Assembly (NCBI RefSeq): GCF_000225445.1
Contig: NC_017256.1
Span: 62,001 to 126,000, forward strand
DNA from: Buchnera aphidicola str. Ak (Acyrthosiphon kondoi)
Lineage (GTDB): Bacteria > Pseudomonadota > Gammaproteobacteria > Enterobacterales > Enterobacteriaceae
Direction of reading: 5' to 3'
DNA length: 64,000 bases
The notes under the pieces are model-generated. The model was not told the DNA's origin, searched no databases, and was given only the letters and a program-made list of their open reading frames with translations. A program made the translations under genes and the position numbers. Shown piece after piece: positions 43,256-53,810 of this stretch. Every line of letters begins with the position of its first letter. Position 1 is the first letter of the stretch.

Positions 43256-44563
43256 ATGAAATATTTTAAAAATATGATTTATTGGGACAAAATCAATTCT
43301 ACTGAACAAAAAAAAATAATATCAAGACCTTTTTTAAAAAACAATAATTTTATTAAAAAAATTGTCACAGAAATTATAGAAAATGTAAAAAATTTAGGTG
43401 ATGAAGCGCTAAAAAAATATACTATATTATTTGATAAATATGATTTAAATGTATTTCAAATTCCTAAAAAGCAAATTTTTTCATCCTCATCTTTCTTAAA
43501 TAAAGATTTAAAAAATTCAATTGAAATTGCAAAAAAAAATATTACACTTTTCCATGAAGCTCAAATTTCATCAACAATAGATATTGAAACAGAAATTGGA
43601 GTTCGTTGCCAGCAAATTAATTTGCCTTTGAATCGCATAGGAATTTACATTCCTGGTGGAACAGCACCTCTATTTTCTACTGTATTAATGTTAGCAATAC
43701 CTGCTAAAATTGCTGGTTGTAAAGAAATTGTTCTTTGTTCTCCTCCTCCAGTTAGCAATGAAATTCTTTATACAGCTCATGTTTGTGGAATTGATAATAT
43801 TTTTCAAGTTGGAGGAGCTCAAGCTATAGCAGCTCTTTCCTTCGGTACAGAAACTATTCCTAAAGTAGATAAGATTTTTGGTCCTGGTAATGCTTATGTT
43901 ACAGAAGCGAAATTACAAGTTAGTTCTAGTTTTAATGGAACGGCAATAGACATGTTAGCAGGACCTTCAGAATTGTTGATTATTGCAGATGATACTGCTA
44001 ATCCAGATTTTATAGCTGCTGATCTATTATCACAAGCTGAACATGGAATGTCTTCTCAAGTGATTTTATTAACACCGTATATTGAACTAGCACAAAAAGT
44101 AATTTTTTCACTTAATATACAATTAAATAAGTTATCTAGATTATCAGAAATGTTAACGGCATTAAAAAATAGTACAATCATTATTACTAAAAATTTATCA
44201 GAGTGCATTAAAATATCTAATATGTATGCACCTGAACATTTAATTATTCAAACAAAATCGCCCAGGGAAGTACTTAATTATATCTCGAATGCTAGTTCTA
44301 TTTTTTTAGGTCTATGGTCGCCTGAATCTGCAGGTGATTATGCATCTGGAACAAATCATGTTTTACCGACATACGGAAAATCTATTGCCAATTCTTCTTT
44401 AGGATTAGCTGATTTTCAAAAACGTATATTGGTTCAAGAATTAACAACTCAAGGATTGATTACATTATCTAATACCCTTGAAATTTTATCTTCTGCAGAA
44501 AAACTTGAAGCACATAAGAATGCTGTAAGAATTCGAGTAGATTTTTTAAAGGAGAAAATATGA
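43256..44563 (+). CDS. hisD: Histidinol dehydrogenase
   Basis: Zinc enzyme making histidine from histidinol in two NAD-dependent steps. It has 435 residues (E. coli 434). Family features: GIYIPGGTAPLFSTVLMLAIP, GGAQAIAALSFGTETIPKVD and DLLSQAEHGMSSQ with its zinc ligands, then NMYAPEHL and SLGLADFQKR. It ends in an ATGA overlap with hisC. No changes at recognisable active-site residues. Confidence 0.97.
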   Translation: MKYFKNMIYWDKINSTEQKKIISRPFLKNNNFIKKIVTEIIENVKNLGDEALKKYTILFDKYDLNVFQIPKKQIFSSSSFLNKDLKNSIEIAKKNITLFHEAQISSTIDIETEIGVRCQQINLPLNRIGIYIPGGTAPLFSTVLMLAIPAKIAGCKEIVLCSPPPVSNEILYTAHVCGIDNIFQVGGAQAIAALSFGTETIPKVDKIFGPGNAYVTEAKLQVSSSFNGTAIDMLAGPSELLIIADDTANPDFIAADLLSQAEHGMSSQVILLTPYIELAQKVIFSLNIQLNKLSRLSEMLTALKNSTIIITKNLSECIKISNMYAPEHLIIQTKSPREVLNYISNASSIFLGLWSPESAGDYASGTNHVLPTYGKSIANSSLGLADFQKRILVQELTTQGLITLSNTLEILSSAEKLEAHKNAVRIRVDFLKEKI

Positions 44564-45666
44564 TAGATAATATTATAAAATTAGCTAGAAATAATATAAA
44601 AAACTTAATACCTTATCAATCAGCAAGACGTATTGGAGGTGAAAATGGCAATTTATTATTAAATGCTAATGAATCACCCGTATCTGTTTTATTCAAATCA
44701 AAAAAAAAAATATTTAATCGTTATCCAGAATGTCAACCAAATAATTTAATATCTTCTTATGCGAATTATGTTGGTTTGCTTTGTAATCAAGTCTTAGTTA
44801 CAAGAGGTGCTGATGAAGGGATTGAATTATTGATTAAAGCTTTTTGTGAACCGGGAAAGGATGCAATTATTTATTGTCCTCCTACTTATGATATGTATCG
44901 AGTGAACGCTAAAATAGCTGGTGTAGAAATAAAAGAAATCCCTACCATTAAAAATACGTGGCAATTAGATTTATCAAATATTGAATTGAATTTAAATAAA
45001 GTAAAATTAATTTATATTTGTAATCCTAATAATCCAACTGGCAATATCTTTTCAAAAAAAGATCTTTTATTTTTACTAAATATAACTTTAGGTCGATCTT
45101 TAGTTGTAATAGATGAAGCATATATCGAATTTTCTATAAAAGACAGTATGACAAATCACTTAAAACAATATCCAAATTTAGTTATTCTGCGAACATTATC
45201 TAAAGCTTTTGCTTTAGCTGGAATAAGATGTGGTTTTACTTTAGCACATACAGAAATTATTAAAATTTTAAATAAAGTTATTAGTCCTTATCCAATATCT
45301 ATACCTGTTTGTGATATAGCCGTTCAATCTTTAGAAATAGATTATATTAAATTGATGCAGAATAGAGTATTAGATTCAAACAATAATCGTCTTTGGTTAA
45401 TTAATCAATTGAAAAACACTGCTTGTGTAGAAAAAGTATTTGAAAGTCATGCTAATTATGTATTAGTAAAGTTTTTTATATTTGAAAAAGTTTTTAAAAC
45501 TTTATGGGAAAAAGGGATTATATTAAGAAATCAAAATGAGAAAATGAACTTAAAAAAATGCATAAGAATTTCAATAGGAACACGTTTAGAATGCTTACAT
45601 TTAATTAAAGAACTTAAAATTTTTTCTAAAAATAATATCGTGCAAGGTGGTTTTAGTGAAATATAA
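44560..45666 (+). CDS. hisC: Histidinol-phosphate aminotransferase
   Basis: PLP aminotransferase of the histidine pathway. It has 368 residues (E. coli 356), slightly longer at the C-terminus. The core shows LNANESP, NRYPECQPNNLISSYA, NPNNPTGNIFSKKDLL, VIDEAYIEFS and the PLP lysine in RTLSKAFALAGIRCG. It overlaps hisD by 4 bases and hisB by 11. Confidence 0.96.
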   Translation: MIDNIIKLARNNIKNLIPYQSARRIGGENGNLLLNANESPVSVLFKSKKKIFNRYPECQPNNLISSYANYVGLLCNQVLVTRGADEGIELLIKAFCEPGKDAIIYCPPTYDMYRVNAKIAGVEIKEIPTIKNTWQLDLSNIELNLNKVKLIYICNPNNPTGNIFSKKDLLFLLNITLGRSLVVIDEAYIEFSIKDSMTNHLKQYPNLVILRTLSKAFALAGIRCGFTLAHTEIIKILNKVISPYPISIPVCDIAVQSLEIDYIKLMQNRVLDSNNNRLWLINQLKNTACVEKVFESHANYVLVKFFIFEKVFKTLWEKGIILRNQNEKMNLKKCIRISIGTRLECLHLIKELKIFSKNNIVQGGFSEI

Positions 45667-46717
45667 AATATTATTTATTGATCGAGATGGTACATTAATT
45701 GATGAACCAATTGATACTTGTCAGGTAGATTCAATAGACAAATTAGTATTTAAAAAAAATGTAATTTCCTCATTACTTAAATTAATAAAAATTGACTATA
45801 AATTAATTATGGTAACCAATCAAGATGGTCTTGGTACTAAAAATTTTTCTTTTGAAGAGTTCAATAAACCCCATATGTTTATGTTAAGAATTCTTCGTTC
45901 AGAAGGAATAGTATTTAATGATATATTAATTTGTCCTCATTTTTTAGATGATAATTGTGCATGTCGTAAACCTAAAACTGATATGATAAAACCATGGTTA
46001 GATCAAATAGATCGACAAAATAGCTATGTTATTGGTGATCGTGATACAGATATGGAGTTAGCAAAAAATCTTAAAATAAAAGGAATTCAATATAAAGAAG
46101 ATGGATTTAACTGGATTGATATTGAAAAATATATTGTAAAATACAATAGATATGCTGAAATTATCAGAAAAACAAAAGAAACTAAAGTTCATATTCAGGT
46201 CTGGTTAGATTTAGAAGAAAGAAGTGAAATTAATACTGGTATAAAGTTTTTTGATCACATGCTAGAACAGTTAGCGATTCATAGTGGAATTTGTATGAAG
46301 ATTTCTGCACAAGGTGATCTTTATATTGATGATCATCATACAGTAGAAGACACGGGTATTGTATTAGGAGAGGCTTTATCACAAGCTTTAGGTAAAAAAA
46401 ATGGTTTATGTAGATTTGGTTTTTATTTGCCCATGGATGAAAGTAGATCTAATTGTATTATAGACATATCAAATCGTCCATATTTAAATTTTAAAGCTAA
46501 TTTTAATTATAAAATGGCTGGTGATCTTAGTACTAATATGATTGAACATTTTTTTTATTCTCTTTCTTATTCTATGAAAATTACACTTCATTTATATGCT
46601 GAAGGAAAAAATGATCATCATTGTATTGAAAGTTTATTTAAGGTTTTTGGACGCGCATTACGCAAAGCTATTAAGATAGAAGGAAATATGTTGCCAACTT
46701 CAAAAGGGATTTTATAA
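45656..46717 (+). CDS. hisB: Bifunctional histidinol-phosphatase / imidazoleglycerol-phosphate dehydratase
   Basis: Two-domain HisB of the enteric type. The GTG at 45656, with AAGGTGG 5 bases upstream, gives 353 residues (E. coli 355) starting [15 protein letters not shown]; another in-frame GTG is at 45647. The N-terminal HAD phosphatase shows the DxD nucleophile and the zinc segment [15 protein letters not shown]. The C-terminal dehydratase starts near 165 with [10 protein letters not shown] and [10 protein letters not shown]. It overlaps hisC, and TAATG joins it to hisH. Confidence 0.96.
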   Translation: MKYKILFIDRDGTLIDEPIDTCQVDSIDKLVFKKNVISSLLKLIKIDYKLIMVTNQDGLGTKNFSFEEFNKPHMFMLRILRSEGIVFNDILICPHFLDDNCACRKPKTDMIKPWLDQIDRQNSYVIGDRDTDMELAKNLKIKGIQYKEDGFNWIDIEKYIVKYNRYAEIIRKTKETKVHIQVWLDLEERSEINTGIKFFDHMLEQLAIHSGICMKISAQGDLYIDDHHTVEDTGIVLGEALSQALGKKNGLCRFGFYLPMDESRSNCIIDISNRPYLNFKANFNYKMAGDLSTNMIEHFFYSLSYSMKITLHLYAEGKNDHHCIESLFKVFGRALRKAIKIEGNMLPTSKGIL

Positions 46718-47307
46718 TGGATATAGTAATAGTAGATACAGGTTGTGCTAATTTAACATCAATTAAAGTAGCCATTAAAAAATTAGGTTATAATTCTATA
46801 ATCACTTCTGAAGCATCTATAATCTCAAAATCTAAAAAAATTTTTTTACCAGGAGTAGGTACTGCTTCAGCAGTGATGGATCTTTTGTCTAAAAAAAATA
46901 TAATTGATGTTATCAAAGAATTCAAAGAAAAAATACTGGGAATATGTTTAGGAATGCAACTTTTTTGTGATTTTAGCGAAGAATGCAATGGGGTAAAAAC
47001 AATTGGCATTATTAAATCTTCTGTGTCACGTTTAAAATCAAATAATTTGCCTTTACCTCATATTGGTTGGAATCAAATTACTTTTCAGAAAGAACATCCT
47101 TTATTTAAAAATATACCAAATAATTCGAGATTTTATTTTGTTCATAGTTATATAGTTCCAATTAATAAATATACATTATCTACGACTAGTTACGGTGTTA
47201 ATTTTAGTTCAGTTATACAAAAAAATAATTTTTTTGGTGTACAATTCCATCCAGAAAAATCTGGTAGTATAGGATGTCAATTGTTAAAAAATTTTTTGGA
47301 GATGTGA
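46717..47307 (+). CDS. hisH: Imidazole glycerol phosphate synthase, glutaminase subunit
   Basis: Class I glutamine amidotransferase giving ammonia to HisF. It has 196 residues, the same as E. coli. The catalytic triad is seen: C77 in [11 protein letters not shown], and His and Glu in [10 protein letters not shown] near 178-180. The start [19 protein letters not shown] is typical. It starts on the last base of the hisB stop codon, so translation is coupled. Confidence 0.97.
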   Translation: MDIVIVDTGCANLTSIKVAIKKLGYNSIITSEASIISKSKKIFLPGVGTASAVMDLLSKKNIIDVIKEFKEKILGICLGMQLFCDFSEECNGVKTIGIIKSSVSRLKSNNLPLPHIGWNQITFQKEHPLFKNIPNNSRFYFVHSYIVPINKYTLSTTSYGVNFSSVIQKNNFFGVQFHPEKSGSIGCQLLKNFLEM

Positions 47308-47311
47308 TTTA

Positions 47312-48052
47312 ATGATTATTCCAGCATTCGACTTAATCAATGGGAGAGCAGTTCGCTTATATCAAGGTAATTATTTAAATCAAAAACATTATGATATAAA
47401 TTTATCTGATTATTTAGAAAAATATAAATCAAAAAGGATTCAAATTGTTCATCTAGTAGATTTAGATGGAGCAAAGAATAGAGAAAATAGACAAATAGAA
47501 TTATTTAAAGAAATATTGTCTTATTCTACTATTCCCCTACAAATAGGCGGCGGAATAAGAACTACAAAAGACATAAATACACTTCTAGATTTAGGAGTTA
47601 AAAGAGTAGTAATTGGTTCTTCTGCGATACATGATAAAAACAAAGTAAAAAAATGGTTGAAAATTTATGGTTCAGATGCAATTGTTTTGGCATTAGATGT
47701 ATATATTAATAATAACAATCAAAAAGAAATATATATTAATGGTTGGCAAAAAAGAACTAATGTTATGCTAGAGGAAATTATTGAATATTTCTTACCAAGC
47801 GGATTGAAACATGTATTATGTACAGATATATCTAAAGATGGAACCTTGTTAGGTCCAAATTTTAAACTATATAAAGATATTTCTAGTTCTTTTAAAAATA
47901 TAAATTTTCAGGCATCTGGAGGAGTTGCAACGTTAGAAGATATTATTTCTTTAAAAAAAACTGGAATTAAAAGTATTATTATTGGTCGCAGTTTATTGGA
48001 AAAGAAATTTACAATAGAAGAGGCTTTAAAATGCTGGCAAAGAGAATTATAG
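47312..48052 (+). CDS. hisA: Phosphoribosylformimino-5-aminoimidazole carboxamide ribotide isomerase
   Basis: (beta-alpha)8-barrel isomerase of the histidine pathway. It has 246 residues (E. coli 245). Catalytic D7 lies in [18 protein letters not shown], and the second catalytic Asp lies in VLALDVY near 129. [20 protein letters not shown] and the C-terminal phosphate site [12 protein letters not shown] are kept. It overlaps hisF by 22 bases, as these two genes do in enterics. Confidence 0.97.
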   Translation: MIIPAFDLINGRAVRLYQGNYLNQKHYDINLSDYLEKYKSKRIQIVHLVDLDGAKNRENRQIELFKEILSYSTIPLQIGGGIRTTKDINTLLDLGVKRVVIGSSAIHDKNKVKKWLKIYGSDAIVLALDVYINNNNQKEIYINGWQKRTNVMLEEIIEYFLPSGLKHVLCTDISKDGTLLGPNFKLYKDISSSFKNINFQASGGVATLEDIISLKKTGIKSIIIGRSLLEKKFTIEEALKCWQREL

Positions 48053-48807
48053 CATGTCTTGATGTTCATAATGGAGTGGTAGTAAAAGGAGTTAAATTTC
48101 AAAATCATGAAATTGTAGGTGATATTATACCATTAGCTACACGTTATGCACAAGAAGGTATAGATGAATTAGTTTTTTATGATATAACTGCTTCAACAAA
48201 AAATAAATTAGTTGATCAGAATTGGATAAAAAAAATTGCTGAAGTGATAAATATTCCATTTTGTGTTGCTGGAGGAATTCAAAGTGTAGAAGATGCAAAA
48301 AATATTTTATCTAGTGGTGCAGACAAAATATCAATTAATTCTTCAGCCTTAACAGACCCTAATTTAATCACGAAAATTTCAGAACGTTTTGGTGTACAAT
48401 GTATGGTAGTTGGAATTGATTCTTGGTTTGACAAAGTAGAAAATGATTATATGGTACAACAATATACAGGAGACGTTAATAAAACCTATCAAACTTCCTG
48501 GAAAACGTCTGATTGGGTAAGAAAAGTTCAAGAAAAAGGTGCTGGTGAAATTGTTTTAAATATGATGAATAAAGATGGATTACAACAAGGATATGATCTT
48601 TCACATCTAAGTAAAATAAGAGAAATATGCAAAGTACCTTTAATTGCATCAGGTGGAGCAGGAAATGTAGAACATTTTTACGAAGCATTACATTATTGTA
48701 ATGCAGATGGAGTATTAGCTGCATCTGTTTTTCATAAAAATATAGTAGAGATAAAAACTTTAAAAAGTTTTTTAATTAGACGAAAAATGGAGATTAGAGA
48801 GTGCTAA
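48031..48807 (+). CDS. hisF: Imidazole glycerol phosphate synthase, cyclase subunit
   Basis: Barrel subunit that uses ammonia from HisH to form IGP and AICAR. It has 258 residues, the same as E. coli. Catalytic D11 lies in [17 protein letters not shown], and D130 in [30 protein letters not shown] and the phosphate site [13 protein letters not shown] are intact. It overlaps hisA by 22 and hisI by 7 bases. Confidence 0.97.
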   Translation: MLAKRIIACLDVHNGVVVKGVKFQNHEIVGDIIPLATRYAQEGIDELVFYDITASTKNKLVDQNWIKKIAEVINIPFCVAGGIQSVEDAKNILSSGADKISINSSALTDPNLITKISERFGVQCMVVGIDSWFDKVENDYMVQQYTGDVNKTYQTSWKTSDWVRKVQEKGAGEIVLNMMNKDGLQQGYDLSHLSKIREICKVPLIASGGAGNVEHFYEALHYCNADGVLAASVFHKNIVEIKTLKSFLIRRKMEIREC

Positions 48808-49409
48808 AAAAACATGATTTATTAAATCTTGATTGGACAAAAACTAATGGAATGATTCCTGCAATAATACAAGATTATTTTTCACATGAAATTTTAATGC
48901 ATGGATACATGAATGAAGAAGCTTTATTGAAAACTCAGAAAGACGGTTTAGTAACATTTTATTCTCGTACTAAGAATCGTTTATGGACTAAAGGGGAAAC
49001 ATCTGGCAATTACCTAAACGTAATCTCTATTAGAACAGATTGTGATCATGATGCATTATTGATCTTAGTTAAATCTACAGGTGTAACATGTCATTTAAAT
49101 AATACAAGTTGTTTTTTTTCAAAGAAATACAATGTAAATTTTTTATTTGAATTAGAAAACCTTATAGAAAATAGAAAAAATAAATTTTCTAAAAATTCAT
49201 ATACTTCTAGTTTATATCAATCGGGAACAAGTCGTATAGCACAAAAAGTAGGAGAAGAGGCTGTAGAAACAATATTAGCAGCTATGAAAAAAGATCAAAC
49301 TGAATTAATTAATGAATCGTCAGATTTAATTTATCATTTAATTGTATTATTACATGATCAAAATTTAAATTTAAATCTAGTTTTAGATAATTTAAAAAAA
49401 AGAAGATAA
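48801..49409 (+). CDS. hisI: Bifunctional phosphoribosyl-AMP cyclohydrolase / phosphoribosyl-ATP pyrophosphatase
   Basis: Two-domain HisIE catalysing steps 2 and 3 of histidine synthesis. It has 202 residues (E. coli 203). The start codon is GTG at 48801, overlapping hisF by 7 bases. The N-terminal cyclohydrolase has [15 protein letters not shown] and [10 protein letters not shown] with its metal and zinc sites; the C-terminal pyrophosphohydrolase has [18 protein letters not shown] and [13 protein letters not shown]. Last gene of the his operon. Confidence 0.97.
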   Translation: MLKKHDLLNLDWTKTNGMIPAIIQDYFSHEILMHGYMNEEALLKTQKDGLVTFYSRTKNRLWTKGETSGNYLNVISIRTDCDHDALLILVKSTGVTCHLNNTSCFFSKKYNVNFLFELENLIENRKNKFSKNSYTSSLYQSGTSRIAQKVGEEAVETILAAMKKDQTELINESSDLIYHLIVLLHDQNLNLNLVLDNLKKRR

Positions 49410-49781
49410 AAATAGTTTTATGCTAATTGTTTTAAAAAATTAATTATATAATGTTAGAAAATTTATAATATTTCAATTTCAAAATAAATATCAATAATAT
49501 AAAACATATATATTATATGATTATACGTAACAATCTCCATTTTAAAAAAACTTATTAGACAATATATAAGTGATTTTTTCTTATATTTCCAAATCAAATA
49601 CCAACATAATTTTTTTAAATTTTTATCTGTATTTTGAATTAACAGAAATACTTTTTTAAAATTTTACTTTATTTTAATGAAAAATTGAAAATATTTGTAA
49701 TATCATTTATTGTGTAACAAATTAAATAAAATTTAATTATTTTCAAAGATTATCATTCGTTATTTTTTTAGTATATTTTAG
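49410..49781. other. Gene-free stretch between hisI and gnd
   Basis: About 370 AT-rich bases with stops in all frames. It must contain the end of the his transcript and the gnd promoter, but no clear hairpin with a U-run and no unambiguous promoter could be picked. No coding remnant was recognised. Confidence 0.5.
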
Positions 49782-49793
49782 TTGGAGAAAAAA

Positions 49794-51200
49794 ATGTCAC
49801 AACAACAAATTGGTGTTGTAGGAATGGCAGTAATGGGACGAAATTTAGCTTTAAACATTGAGAGTAAAAATTATAGTGTATCTATATTCAATCGAACAGC
49901 TTCGATAACAGAAGAAGTATTCAATAAAAATAAGAAAAAAAATATTTTTCCATATTTTTCGATTAAAGATTTTATCAATTCACTTCTTAGACCGAGATGT
50001 ATTTTATTGATGGTTCAATCCGGCAAAGCTACTGATGAAACTATTAAACTAATCATGCCTTATTTAGAAAAAGAAGATATATTGATTGATGCAGGTAATA
50101 CTTTTTATAAAGATACTATACGAAGAAATAAAGAGCTATCTAAATACGGTATTAATTTTATTGGAATGGGAGTTTCTGGAGGTGAACTAGGAGCGTTAAA
50201 CGGACCATCTATTATGCCAGGAGGACAAAAAGAAGCATATAATCTTGTACTTCCTATGTTGCAAAAAATATCAGCGAAATTCGAAGGTGAATCATGTGTA
50301 AGTTATATTGGTCCAAATGGGGCAGGTCATTATGTAAAAATGGTACATAATGGTATTGAATATGGTGATATGCAATTAATTTCAGAGTCGTATTTTTTAT
50401 TAAAATATTTATTAAATATGAGTAATGAAGAATTATCATATACTTTTTCGGAATGGAATAAAGGTGAATTAAACAGTTATTTGATTGAAATAACAAAAAA
50501 TATTTTTATTAAAAAAGACAAGAATGGTAAATATTTAATAGATCTCATTTTAGATATAGCTGAAGATAAAGGTACTGGTAAATGGATCAGTAAAAACGCT
50601 TTAGAACTTCGAGAACCTCTATCATTAATTACTGAATCTGTTTTTGCACGTTACTTGTCTTCTCTAAAAGAACAACGTACAGTTGCATCAAAAACATTAA
50701 AAGGACCTAATATAAAAATATCTATTCAAGATAAAAATAGTTTTGTTGAAGAGGTGAGACGGGCTTTGTATTTAGGAAAAATAATTTCTTATGCTCAAGG
50801 TTTTTCTCAATTAAAAAAAGCTTCAGAAAAATATAATTGGAATATAAAATATAGCGAAATTGCTAAGATTTTTAGAGCCGGATGTATTATACGAGCAAAT
50901 TTTTTACAAAAAATAACAGAAGAATATTCCGAAAATCAAACTGTAGTTAATTTGTTATTAACACCTTATTTTTCAAGAATAGCCAATGAATATGAAAGTT
51001 CATTACGTAATATTGTTATCTATGCAATAAAATATGGCATTTCTGTACCAACTTTTTCTGCAGCAATATCTTATTATGATAGTTATAGAGCATTATATTC
51101 GCCTGCTAATCTTATACAAGCTCAAAGAGATTATTTTGGTTCGCATACTTACCAAAGAATAGATAAAACCGGTTACTTTCATACAAATTGGTCTCAATAA
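49794..51200 (+). CDS. gnd: 6-phosphogluconate dehydrogenase, decarboxylating
   Basis: Oxidative pentose-phosphate enzyme making ribulose 5-phosphate and NADPH. The ATG at 49794 gives 468 residues, exactly the E. coli length, beginning [20 protein letters not shown]; an in-frame TTG at 49782 overlaps the GGAG ribosome-binding site and is unlikely. The Rossmann motif GVVGMAVMG, the substrate block [19 protein letters not shown] and catalytic Lys region [19 protein letters not shown] are intact. It lies next to the his operon, as in E. coli, with the O-antigen genes gone. Confidence 0.97.
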   Translation: MSQQQIGVVGMAVMGRNLALNIESKNYSVSIFNRTASITEEVFNKNKKKNIFPYFSIKDFINSLLRPRCILLMVQSGKATDETIKLIMPYLEKEDILIDAGNTFYKDTIRRNKELSKYGINFIGMGVSGGELGALNGPSIMPGGQKEAYNLVLPMLQKISAKFEGESCVSYIGPNGAGHYVKMVHNGIEYGDMQLISESYFLLKYLLNMSNEELSYTFSEWNKGELNSYLIEITKNIFIKKDKNGKYLIDLILDIAEDKGTGKWISKNALELREPLSLITESVFARYLSSLKEQRTVASKTLKGPNIKISIQDKNSFVEEVRRALYLGKIISYAQGFSQLKKASEKYNWNIKYSEIAKIFRAGCIIRANFLQKITEEYSENQTVVNLLLTPYFSRIANEYESSLRNIVIYAIKYGISVPTFSAAISYYDSYRALYSPANLIQAQRDYFGSHTYQRIDKTGYFHTNWSQ

Positions 51201-51379
51201 TATAATGATATCAACATAGTTATTATTTTTATACATCATATTTTTTTATATAATTGTTATTAGTTTATGATTAAAAATTAAAATAGCAGAAGATGTTAAA
51301 AATATCTCTGCTATTATATTTTATTTATTTTTTCATACATGACATCAAGATATATGTTAATTATATTATAGGAATAAAA

Positions 51380-51961
51380 ATGCGTTTATGTGATCAAGAT
51401 ATTGAAGAATGGTTACAAAGAAAAGAATTAATTATAGAACCTTATCCCAAAAAAAAATTAATTAATGGGATTACTGTTGATATACATCTTGGTAATAAAT
51501 TTCGTTTTTTTTATGAGCACACTCGATCTTGTATTGATTTAAGTGATTCTAAAATAAATAGAACATCAGCATTAGCAGAAATTATGAGCAATGAAACTAT
51601 TTCCTCTAAAGAAAAACCGTTTTTTTTACAACCAGGTTCTTTAGTCTTATCTTCTACTTTAGAAAAGATTACAATTCCAAATAATTTAGTTGGTTGGCTA
51701 GATGGCCGTTCTTCTTTAGCTCGTCTAGGATTAATGATTCATGCTACTGCACATCGTATTGATCCAGGATGGAAAGGTAATATTGTTTTAGAAATGTTTA
51801 ATGCAGGAAAGTTAACTTTGGTATTACGTCCTAAAATGAAGATTGCGGCGCTTAGTTTCGAAGTTCTCTCTCAATCAGTTTTACGTCCTTATGATTCAAG
51901 AGAAGAATCTAAATACAAAAGTCAAAATGGAGTAGTACCTAGCCGTATTGATAAGGAGTAA
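51380..51961 (+). CDS. dcd: dCTP deaminase
   Basis: Makes dUTP from dCTP for thymidylate synthesis. The ATG at 51380 gives 193 residues, the same as E. coli, starting [13 protein letters not shown]; an upstream in-frame start (51293) would add a hydrophobic stretch foreign to the family. The catalytic block [20 protein letters not shown] followed by [14 protein letters not shown] includes the active-site Glu near 138. Its own promoter is expected in the AT-rich gap after gnd. Confidence 0.97.
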   Translation: MRLCDQDIEEWLQRKELIIEPYPKKKLINGITVDIHLGNKFRFFYEHTRSCIDLSDSKINRTSALAEIMSNETISSKEKPFFLQPGSLVLSSTLEKITIPNNLVGWLDGRSSLARLGLMIHATAHRIDPGWKGNIVLEMFNAGKLTLVLRPKMKIAALSFEVLSQSVLRPYDSREESKYKSQNGVVPSRIDKE

Positions 51962-52114
51962 AAATTATTTTTATAAAAGATATTTTAGTGTATCTTGATC
52001 GATTAATTATTGTATAAATTAATTGTTAATAAAACTATTTATTTAAATTAAGAATATTTTATGATTTCTCTTCTTTTCTATATCATATTATTTTATTAAA
52101 AAAAGTATAATATT

Positions 52115-53758
52115 ATGTCAATTACACTTAGAAAAATTTTAGTCACCTGTGCTTTGCCTTACGCAAATGGTCCTATTCATATTGGCCACATGTTAGAGCA
52201 TATTCAGGCAGATATTTGGGTTCGTTATCATAGAATGCGTGGTCGTGAAGTATGGTTTATTTCTGCTGATGATGCACACGGTACTGCTATAATGTTAAAA
52301 TCTAAAGATTTAGGAATATCTTCAAACAAATTAATTAAGAATATCAGAAAAGAACATCAAATAGATTTTTTGAATTTTAAAATTTCACATGATAATTATT
52401 ATTCAACTCATAGTTTAGAAAACTTATATTTATTAAGAAAAATTTTTGCATGTTTAAAAGAAAAAGATTTAATTAAAGAAAAAGAAATTTTTCAATTTTA
52501 TGATAATGTAAAAAATATTTTTCTTCCAGATCGATTTATTAAAGGCACATGCCCGACTTGTCAATCTAAAAACCAATATGGTGATAATTGCGAAATATGT
52601 AGTGCAACTTATGAACCCATAGATTTGATTGATCCAATATCTGTTATTTCAGGGAAAAAACCTATTTTAAAAAATACAAAACATTTATATTTCAATCTGC
52701 CTTTTTTTAGTGATATGTTAAAAAAATGGATACATTCTGGTGTTTTAGAAAATTCAGTTATTAAAAAAACAGAAGAATGGTTTAAGGTAGGTTTAAAGCC
52801 ATGGGGTATTTCTCGAGACGCACCTTATTTTGGATTTAAAATTCCAAAATATCCTGATAAATATTTTTATGTTTGGCTTGATGCTCCTATTGGTTATATG
52901 AGTGCGTTTAAAAATCTATGTTTTAAAAATAAAAAATTAAATTTTGATCAATTTTGGAATCAAAAATCTAATTACGAATTATACCATTTTATTGGTAAAG
53001 ATATTATTTATTTTCATACTTTATTTTGGCCTGCAATATTAGAAGCTATTTCTTTCAGAAAACCCAGTGGTATTTTTGTTCATGGTTACCTTACTATGAA
53101 TGGATTAAAATTGTCAAAATCACGAGGTGCTTTAATTAGAGCAAGCGATTGGATTCAGTGTTTTGATTCAGATAGTTTACGTTATTATTATGCTAGTAAG
53201 TTATCTAATAAAACTCATGATATTGAAATTAATTTAGAGGATTTTATATATAAAATAAACAGTGATATTGTAAATAAATTAGTTAATTTAGCGTCAAGAA
53301 GTTCTAGTTTTATTGAAAAACATTTTAATGGATATTTATCTAATAAATTAAATAATATGCAATTATATCAATATTTTATTAATGCCAGTAGTAACATTGA
53401 AAATTTTTTAGAAAATCGTGAATTTAATTTTGTTGTGAAAGAGTCTATGAGATTATTAGATGTAGCTAATCAATATATTAATGAAAAAAAACCATGGAAA
53501 ATAGAAAAAATAGAGAAAAATTTTACTAATTTACAAGAAATTTGTACAATGGGTATTAATTTATTTAGAATTATTATGATTTTTTTAAAACCGATAATAC
53601 CTGATTTAGCAATTAAGACAGAATCTTTTTTAATTTCAAAATTAACTTGGGATAGTATTAAGAAACCACTTTTATCTCATAAAATAAATAAATTTATTCC
53701 ATTATATAAAAGAATTAGTATGGAAAAAATTTCTGAATTAATTAATCTATATAGATAA
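52115..53758 (+). CDS. metG: Methionyl-tRNA synthetase (monomeric form, no C-terminal domain)
   Basis: Class I synthetase charging both initiator and elongator tRNA-Met. It has 547 residues against 677 in E. coli. HIGH is at 22-25 (GPIHIGHMLEHIQADIWVR); the zinc knuckle has four cysteines, CPTC and CEIC, near 146-162; KMSKS appears as LKLSKSRGA near 332. The protein ends after the anticodon-binding helical domain and lacks the C-terminal EMAP-like dimerisation/tRNA-binding domain. The E. coli catalytic core of about this length is active alone, so function is expected. Confidence 0.97.
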   Translation: MSITLRKILVTCALPYANGPIHIGHMLEHIQADIWVRYHRMRGREVWFISADDAHGTAIMLKSKDLGISSNKLIKNIRKEHQIDFLNFKISHDNYYSTHSLENLYLLRKIFACLKEKDLIKEKEIFQFYDNVKNIFLPDRFIKGTCPTCQSKNQYGDNCEICSATYEPIDLIDPISVISGKKPILKNTKHLYFNLPFFSDMLKKWIHSGVLENSVIKKTEEWFKVGLKPWGISRDAPYFGFKIPKYPDKYFYVWLDAPIGYMSAFKNLCFKNKKLNFDQFWNQKSNYELYHFIGKDIIYFHTLFWPAILEAISFRKPSGIFVHGYLTMNGLKLSKSRGALIRASDWIQCFDSDSLRYYYASKLSNKTHDIEINLEDFIYKINSDIVNKLVNLASRSSSFIEKHFNGYLSNKLNNMQLYQYFINASSNIENFLENREFNFVVKESMRLLDVANQYINEKKPWKIEKIEKNFTNLQEICTMGINLFRIIMIFLKPIIPDLAIKTESFLISKLTWDSIKKPLLSHKINKFIPLYKRISMEKISELINLYR

Positions 53759-53810
53759 TGATAAATTGTCTTCTAAAATATATTGCGAACAATTTTTGAT
53801 AAAGAGATTT

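Noticed and set aside
42920..43309. 129-residue minus-strand frame across the hisG/hisD junction
   Set aside because: Both sense genes are strongly conserved; the antisense frame shows no family resemblance.
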